Origin: Liopterus haemorrhoidalis
Lineage: Eukaryota > Arthropoda > Insecta > Coleoptera > Dytiscidae
Direction: 5' to 3'
DNA: 64,000 nt
NCBI GenBank assembly: GCA_963971575.1
Contig: OZ020612.1
Span: 67,701,869 to 67,765,868 of the forward strand
Below, piece after piece: positions 55,623 through 64,000 of this stretch (within the stretch, counting starts at the first letter, position 1; every line of letters starts with the position of its first letter). The notes beneath the pieces were generated by a model. The model did no database searches. It was not told the DNA's origin and saw only the letters and a list, made by a program, of their open reading frames with translations. The position numbers and the translations under genes were made by a program.

Positions 55623-55988
55623 CATATTACAAACATTTATTAACAAATGTTTACGAATTATAGTAGGCATTTACTGGCCAGATACCATCACTAATAAAGA
55701 CCTATGACAGCTCACAGAACAAACAGAGATGCAACAAGAAATCAAGAAGCGCAAATGGAAGTGGATTGGTCAGACCTTAGGCGAAAACCAGACTGCAAAA
55801 CAATATTTTGACTGGAACCCGCAGGGCAAAAGGCCCAAACTAATCTGAAGACAGTCAAAAGAGAAGAAGGGGAATGCGTACGGGAAAATCTGGAAACCAG
55901 ATTAAACGATTAGCACCGAATGGTACCCGATGAAATATCTTTATTGAAGCCCTTTGTTCGATGTAAGAGTTATAGGTACCAATGTATA
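55622..55988 (+). pseudogene. Second LINE ORF2 C-terminus of the same clade
   Basis: FINKCLRIIVGIYWPDTITN, KKRKWKWIGQTLGENQTAK, DWNPQGKRPK, then a broken tail (KPCVRCKSYRYQ). It is similar in plan to the element directly upstream but clearly diverged, so it is a separate insertion, not a tandem copy. Several stops. Confidence 0.75.
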
Positions 55989-56747
55989 TATTCTGTAACT
56001 TACTGACAGTCACTTTTACACTGTTATCGTTAAGAACTTTCGACAATATACTGTAAAAAGAATTGTCGAAAAGCTTACGGAAAAAACCCCCAGACCTGCT
56101 TTGCACACCATAGAACTGTGACTTTCTGAGCCATACTCCCTTTTCTATAAGTATTTTACCTCTGAACTACAATAACTCAGAGGATAGAATCTCTGTTAAA
56201 CTACTGAAAAACATTGATTTTCAATTTACACCACATATCAGTAATTTTAAAACTTTTTTTAGGAAATTTGATACAGTAAACTTTTGTTATAGACTTGATT
56301 CTTGATTCGATAGAAAGTTTTGCGTTCTCCCTGTTGTTAGAGTGACATATGACTGTATTTTATGACTTGAACCCTCCAGTTCTGTTTCTCCCTTCTTGTT
56401 TGTGCATGTTATGTTGCAATCTGACGACTCTATTCCATTCAAATCTTTCTCTCTTGCAGTCATTAAAGCTGTAACGAGTTGTTATGATTCCTGTTCACTA
56501 ATAGATGTTTATATTTTGCATTCTTCAAGTTCGTTGACTGGGGAATGTTATAAAAGTGCGGTTGTGTGTCGTTTTAACGGTAAGTGACTTGACACTTGCC
56601 GACATATGTAATTTTTCCCCGCTACTAAAAAAAAAAAAAGAAATGTTTCACATTTAAAGTTTAAATTTAAGTATGAAAAATCTAACAACAACGTGAATTT
56701 ATGATTATGTGTGGAATGTGATTGTAAGTTAGTTAACTATTTTGACA
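55989..56747. other. No gene recognised
   Basis: AT-rich. A poly-A run is at about 56628-56639. Confidence 0.4.
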
Positions 56748-57226
56748 CACAGCAACGATGGCTATTTGCGTGGGAAGGAAGGTATTGTGATCATACCGAT
56801 TTTAACATTTCGAGATTTCGATGGATCTCCACGAATTGGGGTCCCTACATAATGTTTAGAATATTTTTAGTATGATGTCTGTCGGTCTGTCTGTCTGTCT
56901 GTCTGTCCGTCCGTCTGTCCGTCTGTCCGTCTGTCCGTCTGTCCGTCTGTCCGTCTGTCTGTCTGTCTGTCTGTCTGTCAGTCTGTCCGTCCGTCCGTCC
57001 GTCTGTCTGTCTGTGTACACGTGCAGAGCAAATTCGGCTAAAAGGATTTTTATGAAACTTCATATTTAAGCTTTTGACATCAATGGCACGAGTTGATCAA
57101 CTTTTGGTAAAAATGTGTTGACTAGAAATGGGAGTTTACTCGTGTCGTTTAAGATTTTTGCAAATATTTCAGAACAGAAATTATATTTCGAAAAAAATTA
57201 TTTCACAAAAGTTTCGTTTTCTACAC
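56748..57226 (+). repeat. Repeat family R, copy 4, flanked by a ~29-bp direct repeat
   Basis: R body with a TCTG/TCCG tract at about 56878-57014. CACAGCAACGATGGCTATTT plus GCGTGGGAA stands at 56750 and again directly after the copy at about 57228. The copy ends GTTTCGTTTTCTA, as does copy 5. Confidence 0.8.
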
Positions 57227-57282
57227 AGCAACGATGGCTATTTGCGTGGGAATGTGGTCGCCATTTTAAATAAGATTTTTTT

Positions 57283-57676
57283 ATTTTTACCAATCGCCAA
57301 CATATATAAGGGAGGTATTGTGATCATACCGATTTTGACATTTCGAGATTTCGATGGATCTCCACGAATTGAGGTCCCTACATAATGTTTTGACTATTTT
57401 TAGCATGATGTCTGTCGGTCTGTCTGTCTCTGTCTGTCTGTATGTCTGTCTGTCCATCTGTTTGTCTGTGTACACGTGCAGAGCGAATTCGGCTAAAAGG
57501 ATTTTTATGAAACTTCATATTTAAGCTTCTGCCATCAATGGCACGAGTTGATCAACTTTTGGTAAAAATCGGTTGACTAAAAATGGGAGTTTACTCGTGT
57601 CGATTAAGATTTTTGCGAATATTTCAAAACAGAAATTATATTTCGAAAAAATGTATTTGACAAAAGTTTCGTTTTC
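57283..57676 (+). repeat. Repeat family R, copy 5
   Basis: Head TTTTTACCAATCGCCAACAT, a short TCTG tract at 57410-57470, and a truncated body ending GTTTCGTTTTCTA like copy 4. The two may derive from one tandem duplication of about 480 bp. Confidence 0.8.
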
Positions 57677-60608
57677 TAGATGCACCCTCTATCTTGATAT
57701 ACCCTGTCAATTTTATTATCGGTTTTCTCGATTGATCGGCATCAGGAGTCTCCTGAAGTATACCAGATTTTTTCTGGACAGTAAAGTCTGTAAATAACAC
57801 AAAAATTCAAGCCCTAATTTGGTAACCTTTTTCGAGAAGTCTCTAACCGTACTTGAATTATGACTATTTTAAAATTCTTAACATGGTAAAATAATGGAGG
57901 TGTGCACGTAACACAGCATAGAATTAACACGTAAATCAACGTGAAGTTATGAGTAAAATGCATTGAAAACAAACCGTTCATATAGTGGCATTAATATTGA
58001 TGTGTATACATTGGTTATTATATGTGCTGGTATGCCCATCGCCATTGTTAATAATTATAAATGTAAAAGTCGAGCAGATCTGTTTGATTGCTGTAATTTA
58101 CGGTTGTTAGTTGATTTACGTTAGAAATATGTCTTATTTGATGCACCGTGAACACCAGATATCCGTTAAAAGTAACTGTTCACAATGTAAAAGTAACGTG
58201 GAATTCATTTAATCAGATCTGATATTCAACATTTGCCAACATATTTATCTACACCAATATAGGGTAGTTAATACCAGATACACTAATATCTCGGTCAACA
58301 AATCGGAAATCGGACAACAAAAATCAATAGTTATGTGTTTTTTTGGCAGTAAAATGATATTTTACATAGCAATTTTTAGTGTTTTTATTTATGTTAATAT
58401 GGAAGTCACTCATGTGTCTCTTTGTCTGTTCGGTAGTAGTTTACTTCTGTTACAATTTTGTCACAAGCCGCCACAGATTGACAGTAAATATAAGATTTTT
58501 TAGTGTACTACGCCCCCTCACAGAAATTAATTTATTTTTGTTTGATTTTTGAGGAAAAAAAAACAACAATATTGCACTCATGGCTCAACAACAATATTGT
58601 ACTTGCGGACAACTTTGCCATCACTCGCGGTCTCTTAGAGGTCGGTGGACCACAGCTTGGGAAGCGGTGTCCTAGAGGACTGTTCATATATTTGATTTTC
58701 GAATAGTTCTTGATTGGCCACTGCGCTATTAAATAAAGATATTATTATTATTATTGAGGTTGATTTATTTGAAATATTACATGAGTTCAACTGTTAAATC
58801 ATTCTGAGAGTTGTGCAATGACAGTACCAAGACATTCAAAATAAATATTAGTTCGGAATCGTGATTCGGCGTTAGTAAATCCTCATTCTCACATAATTCA
58901 TCAAAATGTTAACTTTCAATAAATTTCAACACTTATCGACGGACCCTCCGGGATATGCTCAGGCAATGGTTACGCCACTGATAACCGAGTATTGTAAGGC
59001 ATGGATTTGTAGGTGCAGAAGTTTTTAACAGTTTGTCATTTTTATCACGTTTTGTTTTGACATTCCTTGTGACGTTTTCTGTACGGTGTACGGTGGTGGA
59101 TGAGGCAGTGCGCCCAAGAGGGCAACAGTTTATCAGTTTAATAGTTTCAGTGAATTACTCACGAACTATCGTTACTCGGGAGATAGTAGCTGCGTGAGAT
59201 ACTGTCGTGATCTTAGCTCAGTACTTAACGTCACTTAACAACGATATTCAGCTAAGCTGCCTTAACTATCATATCCATCAACAGACGGGCCACTACAGTG
59301 TACATATATTCATTTATGAAGACAGAATTTCTGTTACGAATTGAGCTTTACAGCGATTCAAGGAGTTATCCTTGAAAGAAGAGACAGAACGCCTAGAAGA
59401 CGATATAGTGGAACTTACTTTACTAAACCAAAAACGGAACAAGCTTACTTTATCGATGATAGAACTAATTGCATAATCTGACCACCCGCTCTTTCCGCCA
59501 TTTCTCCGCGAAGGCCAACAAACTGTCTGGAGAGCCAGTTTCAATTTGGCTCCAAGAAAAATAAAAGCTTTTCAATGATTAATTTGTGAAATTTGTTGCC
59601 ATAATTTTGCAATGGTACAGGCTCCTTGGCTTTACATAAGGAATCGCCACTGCTGTCAAATATTTAATTAATGATCTTCGCCTACAGATTAAAATTATCA
59701 TTTCACTGTCACTGAAAAAGGTGACCACGAAAACAAAAATAAGCTAACCTAAAAATACTATTGTTTTAACGCATTTTCTAAAAATGTTCTTCCGAGGGGA
59801 GCCCCCGGACATCCCTTACCTCCATAAGGTTATCCATGTATTTCATACCTTGGGGTATGTATTAGTTATGTTTCTACTTAGTCACCATTTAAGCCCCCCC
59901 CCTCGAGTAGCTTCAAATATTGTAGTTACGCCACTGTCGGTTATATTCATTCTTGCGTTACATTTATTGAGTCTTGATATATTACGTGTATTTTCTGTCT
60001 CAATGGTTCATAACTATATTCATAAAATTTAAAAATAGTCTGTAACGTGCACATTAGAAATACATACTGAGTGTGCAGTGCATTCTCACGATGGTAGAAT
60101 TAATGTGTCCTAAAGTATCTTGGAATATAACGGCGATTCTGACATGTTTCCATATACATATTTTATTACCGAGTTTATTTTAGACCCTCATTTACATGTC
60201 TGAAATTAGATCTTCGCTCGTAATAAGCATACTTTGCATACGAAAACGGCATTAACATACGAAATTGGTAATTATGACATGCACCAGTAATTTAAAAAAG
60301 AAAAAAAAAAGAAAAGATGGGCAAGTTTGTTACTTTTGAAGGAGAAATAGTATCTCACATAAGTCGTCGTATTGAACTGTTAAGTACAGTAATAGATCAA
60401 CTAACGAATTTAATTCATTCCATGAGGTGATTCGTAGTACGATTTATTTGATAGCCGAATCACGATTTTTTAAGAGTTTCAATCCAAAAACTTTATAATC
60501 CATTCCACAACGTTCCTAGAAGGGAAACTAAAGAGTTGAAGGTTTACTATTTACATTTTATCCAGTTCACTTTATATTAAATCACTAATGGCGGGTTGCA
60601 AGATTTTT
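57677..60608. other. No gene recognised
   Basis: 2.9 kb of AT-rich sequence. Weak items: a possible solo hAT-like end near 58660 (TTGGGAAGCGGTGTCC), ATT microsatellite at 58740-58755, and a + strand helical stretch at about 59355-59475 (ETERLEDDIVELTLLNQKRN) with no start or recognisable family. Confidence 0.4.
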
Positions 60609-60610
60609 TC

Positions 60611-60680
60611 TAACTCAAGTTAAAATCATTTGTTTTCATATCTTACAACATACAAAAACAAATGATTTTAACTCGAGTTA
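60611..60680. repeat. Palindrome with 26-bp arms
   Basis: TAACTCAAGTTAAAATCATT... is mirrored by ...AATGATTTTAACTCGAGTTA around an ~18-nt loop. Its last TTA doubles as the left target duplication of the next MITE. Confidence 0.85.
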
Positions 60681-60893
60681 AGCTGCATTCAGAGCTCTGT
60701 AAATCAACACGTTGTACGCTATGGATAAATTTTAAACGAGGTCATTTGGTATGATAGGACATGCTCGTGCTTTGTCGTTGCTATACTACTGTTGAGCGAT
60801 ATAGTACGAGCTTGTCCGATCATACCAATTGCACTCGTTTAAAAACTATCCATAACGCACAGCCTGTTAATTTACTGAGCTCTGAATGCAGCT
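60681..60893. mobile_element. 213-bp MITE, TTA duplication
   Basis: AGCTGCATTCAGAGCTCTGT mirrors the right end for about 90 bp (with TGGTATGAT and TTTAAACGAG inside both arms). TTA lies at 60678-60680 and 60894-60896. PIF/Harbinger-like by its target. A decayed end of the same family is at about 45048. Confidence 0.88.
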
Positions 60894-60984
60894 TTAGGGA
60901 TAATTCTTACTTTAGCAACCGGCCATAAATCGCTAGTGCACAAAATCTGTTTGTAGCACCTGTTACAAACTTTGGTTTAAACTG

Positions 60985-62343
60985 TAGAGCTGATTTAGGT
61001 CAGTTTTTTGCCTATAATTCCAAAACTTTTGCCCAAACTTCAAAATGAACCAAATTTTCTTGATCTCTGGCCAAAAATACATATTTGTACCAATTTTCAA
61101 TAAAATTGGAGACAAAAATTATTTACTTCAAAAACACCGTCTTTTTTTTACTTTTTTTGCCGATAATGTCAAAATTTTAGACCGTAACTCAAAACGGACC
61201 ATATATTTGTGATCTAAGGTTAAAGATATATAGGTATACCAATTTTCGAACAAAAATTTTAAAAAAAAATCCAAAATTTTGAAAATTTTGGTCAAAATTT
61301 TTTTGTCTCCGATTTTAGCCAAAATATAGTTTTAGGCTAATTTTGGGATGAGGATTATGAAAAAAATATTAAAAAAATTCATGCTTTCCTAGTTTTTGAG
61401 TTAGAGCTGATTTAGGTAAGTTTTTTGCCTATAATTCCAAAACTTTTGCCCAAACTTCAAAATGAACCAAATTTTCTTGATCTCTGGCCAAAAATGCATA
61501 TTTGTACCAATTTTCAATAAAATTGGAGACAAAAAATTTTTCTTCAAAATCACGATTTTTTTAAGGTCTACCCCTTACGATTTTTTCGATTTTTTGCCAT
61601 TTTCAAGGATTTTGCATTACTGCCCCTACAAAACTTAATAATATGTTTATTTAAGCCCAATTTTTTTCTTATACTAAACAGTGTAGTAGAATTTTAAAAT
61701 TTCAAGCCGCATATTTATATCCCTAACCATTTTTTAGTTAGCAATTTTCAAAATTTTCAAAAAATTTAAAAAAAATAATGAAAAAACTTCAAAAAAAAAT
61801 TTGTTTAAAAATCTGGTTACAAGTAAATTAGGACCTCAATATTTCAAAAATTTCAACCGCAGGTCTTCATTTCATTTCGTTTTTGAGATATATCCATACG
61901 AAGATGAATATTTCTATAAATCATGCCGTATTAAAATTTGTCATAATTTTAAAATACGCAAAACGAATAAGGCCTCATATTTTTTCTAGACTTAAGAAAC
62001 TAGGAGGAATCCAAAAATTCTAGAGTCAAGTTGTATTCTCTAACCGTTTTTGAGTTGTGATTTTTATAAACTCACAAATTTCATAAATTATGTAAATTAT
62101 GCCATAAACAAAATTGTCACAATCTCAAAACGCATTAAACGATTTAAGCCCCAATTTTTTTCTAGACTAAATAAACTACAAAGAATCCAAAAATTTCAAC
62201 CGCTGGTCCCTATCTCTAACCGTTGTTGGGTTTTGCATTTTTTTATTTTACAATTTTCACAAATAATGTAAATTATGCCATTCAAAAATTTGTCACTATC
62301 TCAAAATGTTTTAAACGATTAAAGCCCCAATTTTTCTCTAGAC
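60985..62343. repeat. 1.2-kb AT-rich repeat, copy B, with internal 415-bp-spaced duplication
   Basis: 61140-62343 matches copy A at 50752-51942. In addition, 60990-61125 (GAGCTGATTTAGGTCAGTTT ...) recurs at 61405-61545, showing that the unit can duplicate internally. Confidence 0.88.
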
Positions 62344-62833
62344 CAGTGGTTCCCAACCTTTTTTACTTGCGGAGTCCTTTTTAGAATTAATTTCTATGAC
62401 GGAGCCCCTAGGCCTACCCTATATCTTACAAATTAATGATGTTTAGACGTAATGTTACGGGGGAGGGGGTAGATTTTTTAGTTAATATAAATTTACTTTT
62501 CTCTTTCACAGCTTACATATTGATAGATAGACAGATTTTTATAAAATAAAGCAAATAATCAAAATACACGCAGATTATTCAAACAAAAATGCATCTCGCC
62601 GATCACATTCCAGCTAGTCATAGAGTCATAAACCGGCTAGAGTCGGAAATCACTTGGACATACATACAACTTGGCCAATTTTCTTTCAGAATGTCATTTC
62701 CAGTTTTATTATTTTGATTATTTTTTTTTATTTCTAATACTTTTGATTTTATTCAATTTTTATTTATTTTATTTCCTGGAATGGCTGCTGAGTCTTTGAG
62801 AAGTGCACGCGGAGCACAGGTTGGGAACCCCTG
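62344..62833. mobile_element. hAT-like MITE (CAGTGGTTCCCAACC family), copy 3, complete
   Basis: CAGTGGTTCCCAACCTTTTT at left and the complement of the right end (CAGGGGTTCCCAACCTGTGC). The flanks CTCTAGAC and ATCTATAC agree at six of eight positions, a decayed 8-bp hAT duplication. 490 bp, no transposase. Confidence 0.82.
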
Positions 62834-63599
62834 ATCTATACAAATAAAATTGGAGGCTACATCTGTCTTTTTAATTTTGAATATATTTTTAAATATCATT
62901 CATATTGGGAGCCGTTTTTCATTTTTCCTACAATTTTCAGAACAGTTAATCATAGAATATCGTTAAATTACCTATAGAGTGCACCTGCTACGTGGTTCTC
63001 TGCACAAATGCTATCAACTGACGGAAACGGCGTAATATATAACAGAACTCAGGAAATACTACTTATATAGGCAACCGGCACGACAGCGAAATGTTGAGTA
63101 TAGCCTAACTGCTGCTGAAATATTGTATCTTTGTGTTTCTCGCTGCGAAATATCTCAAATAAAATATAATATCCTTTGTATTATTTATTATTATATTTAG
63201 TAATATAATTTGTTGAATCAAGTGTTTACTGTGTTCTGATTGTAGAGACCATTTTTATTAAATACGAGATATGGCAGTGATAATATAGCATAAACCCTTG
63301 ATATAGTTTTTCTGGGTAATCCTATCAGTAATCTGGATGAAACAGTAATCTCGTCAACAATCTGTACCGCACTGTAATCTGTCATAATTCCCTGTCTATC
63401 TGTCGTCTATGGGGCGTATTAATAATATTACAAACGCAGAGACGTACTCTATTATTTCCACCCCAATATTTATCCCCTAAAAGAGTCATCAACCTTCTTG
63501 AAAAAAGGGTGATATATGAAATTTTGATATTAATATTATAATAATACATTTGTTGACCACATTACATAAAATATGTTTACAGTCAGTCTAAGTTACATA
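62834..63599. other. No gene recognised
   Basis: Anonymous AT-rich DNA. Confidence 0.4.
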
Positions 63600-63614
63600 A
63601 TGAAATAATATAAA

Positions 63615-64000
63615 TTAAAAATGAACATTATTAAAGTCATCAATTTCATAAATGAGATTTGTCAATAAATATTCTTTAAGTTTGTTTGAAAATGTCTTGA
63701 TTGGTAGGGATCTTATTTCCTCAGGTATTATATTGAAACATTTAATGGCGTAGTAGTTTGCGCTATTTCTTGATTTTTGAAGACGAAGGAAATTACTACG
63801 TATATTATTTTTTTGCCGTGTCATGCCCGTGGTTGGAAGAGGGGAAGTTACATAAGTTCCTGTGCATGAACATTAGGCATTCGTAGATAAATAGGGCAGG
63901 TAAAGTCATTATTTTTAATTTCATGAAGATCTCACGACAGCTCTAAAAGGAGCACCAGCTATGACCCTAACAACTTTGCGTTGAAGAGCGAAAATTCTAT
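63615..64000 (-). pseudogene. LINE (jockey/CR1-like) ORF2 C-terminus, runs off the window
   Basis: Minus strand from the window edge: FALQRKVVRVIAGAPFRA, a frame change, CRDLFMKLKIMTLPALFIYE, CLMFMHRNL, then RQKNNIRSNFLRLQKSRNSA, CFNIIPEEIRSLPIKTFSNK and LKEYLLTNLIYEIDDF, stop near 63615. LQKRAxRxIxG...FxxLxIxxLPxLYIYE...FNxLPxxIRxL...FKxxLKxFLL is the standard LINE ORF2 tail. At least one frameshift. Confidence 0.78.

Overview
The window looks like nuclear DNA of an insect, or at least an arthropod. It is AT-rich, genes are split by GT-AG introns, and it is crowded with DNA transposons (Tigger/pogo-like, mariner DD41D, hAT, P/THAP-like, TTA-duplicating PIF/Harbinger-like MITEs), decayed LINEs, satellites and TCTG microsatellites. 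There is no bacterial or viral gene organisation. The order cannot be fixed from sequence alone.

The host genes I can support are in the first 20 kb. A PP2C-type protein phosphatase of the POPX (PPM1E/PPM1F) group runs on the + strand with five internal exons at 3949-4157, 4214-4402, 5715-5864, 6372-6465 and 19860-20024. They splice in frame into about 269 codons covering most of the catalytic domain. The N-terminal exons and the last catalytic exon were not found. Inside its 13.4-kb intron (6466-19859), on the - strand, sit two paralogous genes for small, probably secreted six-cysteine proteins resembling ML (MD-2/GM2-activator-like) lipid-binding proteins. One is a complete four-exon gene of 181 codons (12254-15959). 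The other has three exons found and no signal-peptide exon (6539-9597). Matching exons are 159, 168 and 159/165 bp, all joined in phase 0. Both genes carry a large transposon in the last intron: a hAT with a perfect 8-bp target duplication in one, and a TIR element filled with a higher-order satellite in the other.

From 20 kb to the end I find no supported host gene. The sequence is layered repeats: a P/THAP-like element (23.3 kb), a Tigger-like element (24.7 kb), a TE-associated protein remnant (27.5 kb), a DD41D mariner with one nonsense codon (28.9 kb) inserted in a Harbinger-like repeat whose empty-site relative is also in the window (33.7 kb), a decayed mariner (37.4 kb), a TIR element family with tRNA-like modules (40.8 and 43.0 kb), a 120-bp satellite (46.6 kb), LINE 3' parts (44.8, 48.6, 54.6, 55.6 and 63.6 kb), a 1.2-kb repeat with hAT-like MITEs duplicated at 50.4 and 61 kb, and five copies of a TCTG-microsatellite repeat family (R) spread from 10 to 57 kb.

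The most unusual findings are the antisense pair of ML-like genes in the phosphatase intron, the satellite-carrying TIR element, and a roughly 30-bp hairpin motif shared between the ends of a transposable element and the monomers of two satellite arrays.
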